Shown here: in pieces, positions 1-13,900 of the stretch
How the letters are laid out: the number at the start of each line of letters is the position of its first letter
Position numbering within the stretch: the first letter of the stretch is position 1
Assembly: GCF_021018895.1 (NCBI RefSeq)
Contig: NC_079368.1
Coordinates: forward strand, 5,129,001 to 5,193,000
From: Seriola aureovittata
Lineage: Eukaryota; Chordata; Actinopteri; Carangiformes; Carangidae
DNA length: 64,000 bases
Reading direction: 5' to 3'
Made by a program: the position numbers and the translations under genes
Notes under the pieces: generated by a model
What the model was told of the DNA's origin: nothing
The model's database searches: none
Seen by the model: the letters and a program-made list of their open reading frames with translations, nothing else

Positions 1-933
1 TAACACACCAGGAGTCCATGGGCAAAAATGAGCTCCGAGCCCCTGCTCACCCCTCATTCTTTCTGCTCTACATACAGCAGACCACACAGAGCACCTTCGT
101 CATGCTTTATCTGGAGCACTTGATACCACCCAGTACTCCAGTGTGAGAATATGATGTCACAAATTTGTTAAGGGATATGTAACATGTGAGCATAATATTA
201 ATTTGTTTTTTTGGCAACAAAATGGGCTGTAAATCCAACATTTGACACATCATCACCATATGAAGATGCTGAGGTGAATGTGTTTGCCTATTTACACCGA
301 CACAGAGCAACATTAGCGTTCATTTGGAAGCATGTTTCTGGCCACCTGACAAATATCAGCCTAATTTTTACTCCACTTTTAGCTGTGTTTTAGTCTCCAC
401 CAACCCCTGAGGGAATACTTCACTCTTTAGCTGCCAAATTCCACTATGTTGACCAGCTTGTTCCTAACTTTGTCCGCTTGCCGTTGGTGCTGAGCAGGTG
501 TTCAGTGGGTTTATCAGAGCTTTTCACCAAAAAGCAGCTGCTTTCTGCGACTGGAAACAGTTCTCCCACAGTTTCCACAAAAATCAAACATAATAATCTA
601 CACAATGGTGGTATATTGGATCTCTTTTTATTGTATAGGGGGTTTCTGTTTTGTTTGTCTGTTTTAGGCGTCAGATGTACATGTTCATATCCTTCCTGAT
701 GACACTATAGAGAACTGTAAGAAGCCGGTGGCATCTTAATAATCTTCAGATATCAGTTCCGAAATAGCTTTGTTAGCCCCACCCACTTTAGCCACCATTT
801 GCCCAGTATTAGATTACCAACAGAAAAAGATATTTCAATTTGCTGCATGGTGTTTCTCGTTGTTTACGCCATGACTTAAGAGTTTAATGACACACCGTTT
901 GACCATTGTCCTTTGTTTGACTGTTTCTCACAG
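1..933 (+). other. bcr: bcr intron 1 (3' end)
   Basis: Sequence before the first visible bcr exon. Short reading frames only. The acceptor tttctcacag ends at 933. I see no coding exon, RNA gene or clear repeat. Confidence 0.7.
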
Positions 934-3190
934 AGGCTCCCTACAATGAGACCCCTCCGTCATATGGATATGACCTGGAGCACTCAGAGGAGCACCACCC
1001 TCGCCACGACCCTCTGTCCTATACTGGATCTCCTTCCTCCTCGCCACGACTCCGCTCAAAGAGCCGGAACAGTCGAGACACCCAGTGCTCTGGATCTCTG
1101 GAGTCCACGCTTTCGGTAATGTGGCTGGGTCAACTCCCACCAACATGTCTGACAGTGTGTCTCTCACATTGCTGCTGCTGCTCCTTCCTCTCTGCTGCAT
1201 TGTCCTTCATTGTCCACTCTCCACACACCATCCAACACTTATTGTAGCTGTGGCTTTTAGTTCTAAGAAGATCAGTTCTTAAAAACCTTTAGCCCTGGCT
1301 GTTGCCGGCATGAGGTATTACTTTTTGAGTTGTCCATCTGTACATATGTCCATCTGTCCCATTCTCGTTAATGTGATGTCTCGGCAACCCCTTGAGGGAA
1401 TGTCTTCAAATTTGGCACAAACAATCACTTGGACTCAAGAGTGAACTGATTGGAATTTGGTGGTCAAAGGTCAAAGATCCCTGTGACCTCAAAAAATGTT
1501 TTTGGCCATTTGACAGAGTTTCACACAAATGTCTAATAGGATAAAACGCAAAGGTCAACTTCACTGTGACATAATAATGTTCTGCAAAAAACACTTCGGG
1601 ACATTATCCAATGCTGTAACTCAGAAAGGAGAGATTGGCTGGTTGGCAGAGGGACACAACCATGAGGCGGTAATGCTAGTTTACTTCATAATGTAAATAC
1701 TTTACACTAAATACATGGCACCAGCGTTACAAAGATTTGTCGTTTCAAAGCCATGCCAGACTTTTTAGTGTTTCACTAAATTATAACAACATTTCCTATA
1801 AACCTGTTGCAAAGACTGGAAACACTATCATTTGTGTTTTGTTGTTTTATACTGGAAGAACATCAACCTAAATCTGACAGGAGGTCAGTAATGTAACATG
1901 CTGTGTAGAGACGACGAGGCTTGTACTAATCTTTCAAAATGAATGTTGTAATGTCAGAATATATGTATATATATATGTATGTTTCACAAAAACAATCTAG
2001 CAAATTTAAAGAGACATATGATTAGATCTAAATCTGCACTGGGAGAGAAAATCATTAACATTCCCTAAAGTGATCAAGTATTACACTTCCACAAAGTTGA
2101 GAAATTTGCAAGACGGATTGAAAAAAGAAAGGTCAAAATCTGAGCAGAAAAGGCCAAAAATATCCTGACCTTTAGTCCCTAATCTGGGTCACATTCTGAA
2201 ACACTACATATTCCATAATGCAACTCGACAGCATCTTTCATTAGACCGTCGTTATGACCCATGACTCCATGACATCCATGGCTCCTCCAGAGCCACTGAA
2301 GACATTAGGAGTATACTTCATGACAAGTAAACTGAACGTCATGAGTAAAGTCAGTGGAGTGTCCCCTTTAAAAACGTCAGAAGAAGCCCTTTGGCAGGCA
2401 TTCAAACAGCTTCTCCAGCTGAGGCATCCAGAGGCCAACAATAAAAAACAGAGTTCCCAGATGGAAGTGCTTTTGAGTATGAGGCGGAGCGTCGCTGAAA
2501 AACACTGTATATGCTCAGCAAACATACAGTGGGCAAACAGATGTTAAGAAGAGACCTAGCTCCCCTCCCCCTCTGCTGTGCTCCTGTCCTATCTGTGGTA
2601 TCCTCTGATGTATACACTTTGTGATCTTCAAAGCTTAAATCATGGTCGATGGTGGAGGGGCTCACTCAGCATTTTTTATCTGGCTAATATAATGGAGGAG
2701 CTTGATGTGGCCCTTCTTGACGCTCCAGTGTGTATCTTACTGCCATGATAGCTCACACCAGGATGACTGATGGATTTAACCTGTTTGGAGTAACAACCTC
2801 TGGACTAGAAACACATTTGTCTTGCTTAAGGTGCTAGGAGTCTGGTTCAAGCCTCCTGGAATCTCAAACTCCCACATAGTTTAATCATATCTGGTCTGTC
2901 CTAATCCCACAACAACAATATCTGCAGCCAGGGGTTTGGAGAGGTGTGTGGGTGGTTTATTAAAGCTCAAACCCATTTACAGGTCACGTATGTTAATATG
3001 AGTCTTTTGTGTTGTTGGAAAACGTCCTCTCTTCATGTTTGCCAATTGTTTCCTCTCTCCACCTTGTTTGTATCAGGTGGAGTTGGATCAGGAGAAGGGG
3101 CTGGAGATGAGGAAGTGGGTTTTGTCAGGAATCCTGGCCAGTGAGGAGACTTACCTCAGCCACCTGGAGGCCCTACTGATAGTATGTACA

Positions 3191-3241
<51 letters not shown>

Positions 3242-6200
3242 ATATAGGTATCATCTTTAAAGTCAGTTTTTCTTTAAATGCTTTAATATTGTATATATTC
3301 CTGTTTAAAGGAAAAACATGACTTTTGAAAGAAGAAATAACAAATTCTTCCTTTTACAAATGAAAAGTTGAATTAATAAGAAACACATCGCACACTAACT
3401 CAGCCTTAACAGATCTTGTATGACCAGTCGCTTATGGTGGCTAGCTTTAGCTAATTTAGTTAGCTAACTGTTGCTATATATTGGAGACATTCCTGAGTCT
3501 GTTTGTGACTGTTTATAACTTTTGACATAATAAATTATGATAAGTTCCTCCACTTACAGATGAAAAGTTAAAAAAGAAATTATAAACGATAAAACACACC
3601 CTTGCTCAGTTCAATACAGCGCTGGTCTGCTAAGACGTAGTTCATGTTAGCTACTGTTAGCTAATTTAGCTAGCAAACTTTTTCTACATATTGCTGTTAC
3701 TGATATTATTGAGTCAGTTTTCTGACTTTCTCACTCTTTAGCATTTACCATTATCCTGTAAACTTTACGTGTGGTCACAGTAGCTGCTGCTCAGCAAGAG
3801 TTAAGGCTTGCTACAGCGGTGGCCGGGTAAGACATAGCTTAGCTAACGTTATCTAATGTTAGCAAACTTCAGAGGTATTGTTGTGTAAGTTACTGACATT
3901 ACTGAATTAGTTGAGTTTTCTGTCCTCTCTGCTAGTGCCACTGTTACACTACATTTTAGCATTTACCATTATCTTGTAATTGGCGCTTGTGGTCACAGAA
4001 TCAGCATCAGAAAAACTTTAATGATCCCTGCAGGGACGCTGCTTTGTTAAAACTGCTCAACACTCACTTAGGAAAGAGTAAATAGTAAAAAAGTAAAAAA
4101 GTAAAAACTATGATTAAAACTAATATGAAATAGTAATAACAATACATACACAGTAAGTGAATAGAAAAAGTTACAAATGCAAACGTTAAAGAGTAATGTG
4201 AAAATTAGAATAACTGTATGGACAAAAGTGCAAAAATGGAAATGTGCAAAATAAATTGACAGTAATTTAAAAGTAAATTGAGTAAATTGATTATTGAGTA
4301 CTAAATTGATTAGAGTACTGATGGAGACGTTAGGTGGATGCTGCTCAGTAAGAGTTAAGACTTGCAGACAAATATCTTCATTCTACAAAGACAATGTCAT
4401 TAAAAATGATTTAAACTTTGCTACATTCAGGGACTGTTTTCAAATATGAACTGTGGTTATTGTCCAGCCCATGAAGCCTCTGAGGGCCGCTGCCACAACT
4501 TCCCAACCGATGCTGACCATCCAGCAGATAGAGACCATCTTCTTCAAAGTACCAGAGCTTCATGAGATCCACAAGGACTTTTATGACGCTCTGCTGCCCC
4601 GGGTCCAGGACTGGAGCCACCTGCAGTGTGTGGGCGACCTCTTCCAGAAACTGGTATGGAGATTATGTTTTTGTCAGCTTCAGCAGGACAACCAAGGAAA
4701 CAAAATGTTCATGTTGTAAAAGTCCAGTATGTGAAGAATTATTTTGTCCACGTTATCGTACCAGTTTATTCATTAACACTGGAAAATCCATTTATGCCGT
4801 GTAAATTTTATTACCACAAATCATGTTAGATTTTTCATAGTTTAGTTATTTCAAGATCATTTTGGAGGAAAACGTGTCATGACAATGTTTCAGGGCTGAA
4901 GCAACAAAAACCTGTTTTTCCACTTCGTTTGACCTACCTTGAATGTAGCACAAAACCATCAGGCAACAAAGTAAACAAGGAAGTTTGAGAGCATTTGAAT
5001 GCAAAGTATGTGATGAGCTTACATGAGTGAAATGTTGTGGTAATTGTTTAACTGTAAAGCATTTACACTTGTTGAACTTCATTATTGATGTTTAGTATCC
5101 ACACACAGTCAAATACAGTAAGGTCCTTCAGCTGATTCAAGCTCTCCTTTGGAGAAGAAGCATCAAATGAGATGTAACGTCACAGCATCAAATTGTATGT
5201 TGGTTTTTGATCGAACAGACCAACATTCGTCAAGTCAGTGACTTTCAGAAACTAATTATAGCACTCCCTAAATGTCATGCCTTGATCATTGATGATTGTT
5301 GAAAGGAAGGGGGCTTTCAGGGTAGAAAAAAAGGTGGTAGTCTTTGGCTTTTAGTAATGCTCAGTGAATCTTGTAGTGCACATGTGAGTAGACTGCCTGG
5401 AGTCATCTCCCGGCCAGATAAAAGCCTCGCTACACCACATGACAAGCAGTAAAGGAGAACAAAATGCTCTATAGGAGGTTGCTGAGTAAAAGCTACCTCA
5501 GTGTTTGCTGTTGGACGAAGATGAAAAACACTCATACACACAGACTTATATATAGACACGTGGGTCAACATTGTACCTCACTGAATTGTATTAATTCCTT
5601 CTGTATTGCCAACTCATGCTTGAGTGCAGCGTACAGTGACACTGCACCACACCCAGCGACAATAATAGTCTAAGAAACTCTATCTTCGCTGTTATGGAAT
5701 AAATCTAATCAGTAATCTACTTGTGCCCTGTAGGCCAGCCAGCTCGGAGTGTACCGGGCCTTTGTGGATAACTATAAGGTTGCTGTGGAGACGGCGGACA
5801 AGTGCTGCCAGGCAAATGCTCAGTTTGCAGAGATATCTGAGGTATGTAATCACGCTACGCGCAGCGGGACTGCAGCAGGCGAGTGTTTGATGTTGTACAG
5901 CTGCCTGGGACAAGTGATGACAGAGCAGTTTTCAGCAGTCCTCGCAGTGTAAAGAGCTGTGCAGCTCTTTACAGCGGTGCTGATTGTTTTAATTGCGCTG
6001 TGGGGCAGTTGCTCTGATTTAATGAGGGTATTTTTTCTCACCATTCCCCTCTGGTGTTATCTTCCTGCCAGAATCTCAAGGTCAAAAGCACAAAGGACTG
6101 CAAAGACCAGTCGGCTAAAAATTCACTGGAAAGTAAGTACTGAGTGAAATGAATGGCCAGCCTCCACATTAATCAATATATGCTATAAGTAGATGAGCTG

Positions 6201-9200
6201 TGACTATGCCTGTTGAGCTGTCTCTTCCTCCTCCACAGCTCTTCTCTACAAACCTGTGGACAGAGTGACGCGCAGCACACTTGTTCTGCATGTAAGTCAG
6301 ATCTGCCTTACAAAAATCTGAAGCAGCATCTCTGCATGAGAGTTTTTGGGGATTGAATTTCTCATCGTGTTTTTTCTATTCTAGGACCTCCTGAAACACA
6401 CGCCCTCCAGCCACCCAGACCATCCACTGTTACAGGACGCCCTGCGCATCTCCCAGAACTTCCTGTCCAGCATTAATGAAGAGATCACCCCGCGCAGACA
6501 GTCCATGACAGTTAAGAAGGGAGAGGTCAGTGAGACAAGTCACGTCATCACCTCAGGGTTATACTAATAACTTTGTGACTCCAGGTTGATTAATCCACTT
6601 TTTTGCAAATAATTGTGCTCAGGCCGGCTGAAAACAAATGCAAATAAAATATGTTTTAGGTAAATAAATCAACTTCCCTTCCATATGTCCCGCTGAGACT
6701 GGATTTCTTATTCACCAAAATAAATTCCACCAATTCCATTTGATTGAATGTAGCCCAGAGAAGAACAAATTAAGAGTAGGTGCAGCCTGTTCCCTTTGTG
6801 GAGCAGATTTTTCTTTGCCAAGGACAACTTCAGTGGTTTGAATGGTGTGGTGGCACAGCAACGAGGCCTGGCACCAGCACACTGACTCCTGGGGCCGCTC
6901 CCGCTTTTATATGGTTTTATATTTATGTCCGGTGAATGTCGACAGTATTTAGGAGAACTGAGCTTGTTCTCTGACTTTTCTCACAAATACCAAATAAGAC
7001 AGGCGTCTACAGCCACACCATCAGCTCTGTGAGGTCAGCAAGTATAATGTTTACTACCTCAGTTCAGCTTGTTAGCCTGCATTTGCTAATTAACATACAG
7101 CTGAGAATGATGAGAATGTTTGGGTTTTGCAGGTACTTATAGCACGGGACAAAACAAGACAGATGAAAAGTAAAAGACTGACCAGATTCTGAGGGGGACA
7201 TGAATATGTGAACTAGATTTTATGGCAGTCCACACAGTGGTAACATGTCATTAAGTTCTTGATTGACAGAACAGGTGATTATATGAACGTGAGGTTTTCA
7301 TTTTCTCACAAAAATATAACTACTGTACAGTGTTTTAGAGCACTTGCATTTATTTGATTCTCTCACTCAGGATTATATCTGCCTCAGTCGTTTCCGTCAT
7401 ATTTTGTATATTGAAAGTATAAAGCTCGGAGCACAAGGTGTCTGGAAGCTGCAATAAAAACCAGGGTGTGAGTCAGGTTGCTGCTGACTCATCTCTGCCT
7501 GTCTGCTTTAGTCGTGAAGGAAGTGGAGCGTAGAGGAAGCTCGTGACAAAGCCCTGCAAACACTGGAGGCGAGGGTCTCTGTGTCGCAAACCAGGAAAAC
7601 CCGTCAATTAACTCCGCTCTCACTCCCATCCTTCCCTGTCGCAGTGTCAACTCTGCTTCCCAGAAATGACCTGTACCGGGCCTTATCAACTTCTGTCTAA
7701 CCAGCCTTCTGCGCTGGGTGTGTACCGGCTCAGCCATGTTTCCTGACCCCTCCGTCCCTCAGCACCATGCGTCTCAGGGATCTGATTCTGATGACCTGAG
7801 TGAGAACTTCCTCTGTTTTTTCTGGGAACTGGCCCAGCTAACTAGGGTGGGATATTAAATCAAAGAAAGTTCTTGGGAACATTCTTCTGTATATTGTCTA
7901 GGAAGTCTGAAATCCCACAGGAAGATTGACAGATAGCAAACTAGCCCGTGACAGTGGGTTTAAAATACAGGTTTTGTTGTTGTTTGTGATCAGCTCTCGA
8001 CTAAATTTACACCCATTGTTGATGTTTTACACCGTAGCTGCCTGTAATTACCACGTCCATTTAAGTTTGTTTAGCTTCATCTCTTGTACATGCCTCGGTG
8101 CTCAGTGTCTCATAGTGCGGAAAAAACAGAAGCAGATTCCGGTGTGTGGAGGGTGTGATCACTGTGTGGTGACAGCTCTTGTTTTTCCATTGGATTATTG
8201 ACTGTTTGTGGTCACATTTGTGTCACAAAACAATAAACGGATATAACCCTGCCACCAGGACCGTACTGGTGCCTCACCAACATGCTCGTAACCAGACAGA
8301 GCTGAAGTGGAGCGTGCAGAAAACGGCAGAGGGAAACCATGCCAACTGTGGCTGGTGTGGGATGGCAAAGACTCACATGGCCAGTGTCACTGTAAACAGC
8401 CTCAGCCTTGCGGTCAAAAGGCAGAGGACTACAGGAAGAGCCCATGTCATCACATCCACTTCTAATCTCAGGCTGGATGACGAGGAGAGGAAGCTCGAAA
8501 CTACAATCTATTTCCAAAGAGCACAGATCATCAGAGCCTCAGAGGCTGACGTGGTGTACACTTACTGTCTTGTTTTGGTCGTGTTACAAATGATTGATTG
8601 TTTTGTTTATTTTCATCTGAAAGCAGCAGCATCACCACAGGCTGTACAATAATTCAAAGCATGTGCAAACATCAGCATAAAATCATTGTTTGTGAACGCC
8701 ATATTAAAACATTTTAAACTGAACATGATGTAAAACTTTCAGCAGTTCCTACTTTTGCACCTATTTCTCACTCACACTTTCATCAGTGAGTGTAAAGACA
8801 TGATTTCTTGTTTCCCGTTGGCAGAACCGTCAGCTGATGAGGGATCGTTTCATGGTGGAGCTGGTCGAAGGTTCCAGGAAACTCCGTCACGTCTTCCTCT
8901 TCACCGACCTGCTGCTCTGCACCAAGCTGAAGAAACAGGCTGCGGGGTGAGTCTGGGTCAGCGTCCAGCCGGAGGTTAGAGATGGAGGCGTGTGACCCAG
9001 AGGATCCACTGGTTCAAATCCCAGGGCTGTTTGGGAATGAGAATTACTCCACCCAGATAGACATTAAATGTGTTAACGTAAATTCTGCTTTGTTGAAGAT
9101 GGACGTGTTTCACTGTGACCAACTAGGAAGCTTGTACTTAGTCGTACTGTTGGTTTCACACTTCTAAAAAATAAAAAAATAAAAAAAAACATGATGAAAA

Positions 9201-10866
9201 AGTTTTTTTTAAAAAGTGTTTTTATACAAACCTCTCGCCCTCCAATAGGAAAGGGCAACAGTATGACTGCAAATGGTACATCCCGCTGGCTGACCTGACA
9301 TTCCAGACCATCGAGGACTGCGAGTCCACCCCCATCCCTCTGGTCCAGGACGAGGAAATTGACGCGATGAAGATTAAAATCTCCCAGATCAAGAATGAGA
9401 TCCAAAGAGAAAAGGTGATTATAAACACAGCTACAGAAACTCAAACCTCCTCAACACAAAACACAAGGAAAACATAATGCCTTAATTATTATTTATAATT
9501 ATTTAATATCTATAATTATTTAATAAACTGTGTGATTTATTTGTTTATAGTGATGTACGGAAAAAAAACAAACAAGCAAGCAAAGCTTCCTATATATATA
9601 CTTATAGCACGCTTCATTCCAGGTGGAAGCACAATGTGCCGCACAGAGCATCAGAGTTATCACAGAAGTTGCAACCACAAAAACAAAAAAATGTGGATAG
9701 TGTAAAGATAAAACATTAGACACAAATAAAACAAACACATAAATGATACGTATGAATTAAAAACCATCAAGAAATTAAAAATAGGGAAGACCAACAACCA
9801 ATCAGTAAAAAATAAATATGTAAACACCACAACAATGACTTTCTACCAAGACAGCACGTCTGTCTTAAATGAACCCTGTTGCTGTTTATCTGTAGAGAAC
9901 CACCAAGGGACCCAAGGTGGTTGAGCGTTTGAGGAAGAAGTTATCAGAACAAGAGTCTTTGCTGCTTCTCATGTCCCCCAACATGGCGTTCAGAGTGGCC
10001 AACAGAAACGGAAAGGTGAGTCAGAGGACATCAGAGGTCCTCTCTAAAATTCAGCACGGATAAAGACCTAGAATTGAGACTGATGAAACATTTCACCTGG
10101 ACTAACTAACTAGTGACATTTTCATATAAGGTATAGTTGAGAATATCTTATACCCTCAATGACAGTGACCAACTGTTCACTTTGGCTTCTGCTGCCCTCT
10201 GCTGTTGACGACATGAAATCACAGCATGAGAACAATAAAATACTCAACCCCTTCATGTCTTTCAGGGTTTCACCTTCCTGATCTCGTCTGACTATGAACG
10301 AGCAGAATGGAGGGAGATGATTCGAGAGCAGCAGAAGAAGTGTGAGTTTTCTTCCAACCTTAAAATGGCAGGATTATTATCATTATTACAACAAGTATGT
10401 CATTTTTGGTGTGACTTGCAATCCCCTCGACTGTGTCCTGCAGGTTTTAAAAGCTTCTCTCTGACCTCTCTGGAGCTGCAGATGCTCACTAACTCATGTG
10501 TGAAGCTCCAGACTGTTCACACTATTCCAATGACCATGAATAAGGAAGGTAGGATTCACTTTACACTGCATTTATTTTAGGATTTAATGTGCCTCTCAGT
10601 TTTGTATTGTGTCTCAGTCTGAACTCTTCCCTTTGCAGATGATGAGTCTTCGGGTTTATATGGCTTCCTGAATGTCATTGTCCACTCTGCATCAGGGCTC
10701 AAACAGAGCTTAAGTAAGTAGCTTGTTTACCTGTTTTTTTTGTTTGTTTTTTTTTTTTAACAGAAATCATATCACTGATAAATATGCAGGTGGCACATGG
10801 TGTCACATCATCTTCTGTGTCAGTCCAGTCTCATCTGCTTTACCCACCCTCTCTCTCCCTCTCCCT

Positions 10867-10904
<38 letters not shown>

Positions 10905-13900
10905 GGCTGTCAGCTGGGCGGGCAGCTGCAGGGGAACAAGTGGGATTAGCCAGGAACACTGTGTACAAGCCGCCTCAAATATGTCTTTGGCTTCTCAAAT
11001 CACTGCCTGCTCACGCTCCACATTTTGCTCTCTATCACAAAGGCCAGTCACGCAATAGTCAGTGGCATGTTTCAACCAGTTTACTGGGAGTTCACTTCCT
11101 TTGCTATTCCTTGATTTACTCAGACAGCACCAGTAGAGCTGTAATCACACAAGGAAAACTCTTACCAGCATGAGGTTGCAGTGATCCAGGCCTTATACAC
11201 GACCTTGTCTGGGTGTGTCTCAACCAGATCATTAATGTAATTCCTTAGTTTCATTTTGATTCAGGTTTTAACATGATTTTTGCTTCTCCCTTCTAGACCT
11301 CTATTGCTCCCTGGAGGTGGATTCTTTTGGCTACTTTGTCAACAAAGCCAAAACACGAGTGTACAGAGACTCGACAGAGCCCAACTGGAATGAGGTGAGA
11401 GTGCAAACCTGAGAGGAGAAAGTGAATGAGTACCCCCCTTCATTATCCACCTCTCTGTGTCTTCAAGACATCCAATAAAGAACTGTGTTTCCCCAAGACA
11501 TAACTGAATGAAATTAAAGCATCATGTTTGAAAAAGGCCCTGGATGCTCAGAAAACAACACAATGAAAATAACATGTTGTGCACCCAGCTGAAACCTACA
11601 ATAACATGCCTTTGCTCTGTTTCTGTGCAAGGAGTTTGAGATTGAACTGGAGGGCTCTCAGACTCTAAGGCTGCTCTGTTATGAGAAGTGCTGCAACAAA
11701 AGCAAGCAGAGCAAAGAGGAAGGAGAGCTCACTGACAAGATCATGGCCAAAGGACAGATAAAGGTATGGACAAAAGGAGGGAAAATATCACAGCAGAAGT
11801 TCTTTGTGTTGTTGAGAAATAACAGAGGGCTGTGGTTTTAAGAGTGTGTCAGTTTTCCCTGTTAGAGCCTGAACAACACAAGTTTCTGAGGACGAAACCA
11901 ATATCATGATCAATAATTTTACATTTCATGCTTTTACACGGAACATAAATACATAACATAAACAAACATTTGGTAAGTATTATTTATAGTTGGTTATTAA
12001 AAACTAGGATCAGTATACTGTATGTACAGTTAGTTTATGGTGGACAAGCTACACATTGTTAATAGAGTTTCTGAACTACCTCGATCATAATGTATGTGTG
12101 GCCTTTCTGCACTGGAGTTTCTTATTACTAATCAGCCAACTTTTACACCGAGATGGATTTTTTTCCTTTACTTTGGACAGAACCGGACCTGCCGCTCTGC
12201 CATGTTTCCAGTATTTGTTTCCATATTCTGGCTGTAGCTTTATAATTAATGCCAGAAAAGTAAAATGCACGAACGTTTAAACACTATGAATTTCCTAAAC
12301 TATCTGGCATGATAAACTAAATACTTGATCTCTTACACATCACACTGTATCCCACATGGCACCAAAGCAGAAAACCAAACTAAAAATCAATGTTTACTCA
12401 GTGTGACCCTAAATCTATCTGGTTCCACTGACACTGAAACATGTGGAGTGAACTCTCTATTGATTTCAGTACCTCTGCAGTGGCGTTGTATCTGCTCTGC
12501 TGCCCACAGGCACTTTTTTTTGGCTAATCCTCCCCCGTAGCTGCTGAAAGAGAAGTGAGCCGTGAGGTTGTTGGTGGGTCACTTCAGCTTGACCCCTGAT
12601 GGGGTGTTGTGACAGAGGGCAGATTAGACTTTGGGTTGACCAAATGTAGCTGCTGGCGCTGCTCCAGAGTATGACAGAGAGAGAGAGAGACACAGAGCGC
12701 TCTTTGATCAGCCAGTGAAAGGATTTCCCTGCTGGACAGGTGGGTCAAAACACTGGCGAGTGTTAGAGGAAAAGAGCCTGAGGGTGCTGGCAGTCAGATA
12801 CTAACAGCCTGGAGACAGGACACCTGTCAGGTATTCAAGGAACTTTCTTGACCTGTAGTGTCATTTGGCCTTCCTGCTTTCTTTGTTGATGTCTACGTCA
12901 ATAGTCGTCAGACAGTTTTTACTTTTTAAATTGACAGATTAGTCTCAATGGTTAAAAAATGATATCTAATGAGTATTCATTTCATATTAGCATCAAAATC
13001 ATTTCAATTTTGAAACTGAAATATTTGAAAAAGACAAAAGGCTTTTAGTAATATTTTTTTAAAAAGGGAAAAGGAAAAGGAAAAAAACAATTTAAAAGAT
13101 AAATAAAATTGAAAATATAAAGTATATCAATAAAAGGAGAAAGAAAAAGAAGGAAATACAAGAATTAAAAATAAATAGAATTTGAAATAAGTTAATGTAT
13201 TTATTTGCTCTTTTTTTGTTTAAAAGTGACGTATTTAAGTCACTTGAGATAATATCTGCATGTGTGATGATCACACATACAGGATTTGTGGGAAAGGAAA
13301 TTATGTTTATTAGCAAGAGTAAAGGTCTCTGGGAAAGGTAACAGTTCATATATGGGTTATATCATTGATTTGAATACTAACTATTGCTTCAGATATAGGG
13401 AAGACAACGCACGTGCTAATTCTGAGGTTAAAGGTCACTAGTACTAATCAGTAATTGGCCCCAGAGGACCTTGTTTAGGCTACCTGAGAGGCAGAGTCAC
13501 CAGGCAGCACTCCTCACAGCGGCAGGCGTGAGCACATTGGTAATGAGGGTAGGAGGGGATTCTCATGAGTTAATCCCCCAAATCCATCTGGGAAGTAGAA
13601 CAACACACAGGCAGCGTGGTTGGCAGACTGCGAGGCTTTGTTCCTTCTCTGACTCCCACTGGATTGAAAAGGTTTGGAGTATAACAATGCCGAGACATCG
13701 AGACGACGCGGAAAGTTTTTTAATGTTTCAGTCGGGCTGCAACAAGACTCTTCAAAGCGAAAGGATCAATGGCTTCTTGTTCAGGAAAGAAGGACCTGCT
13801 GCTCCTGTTAATGCGGTGGTTTAGAAGATAGTGATAATCTGCAGACCGGCGCTGGTTTCTTTGTTCATTTGTTATTAGTCAGTGAAAGTAACATTTTAGA

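Noticed and set aside
8179..8652. 157-codon frame in bcr intron 8
   Set aside because: No recognisable domain, no fitting acceptor/donor pair in phase with bcr, and it interrupts the PH domain region if included.
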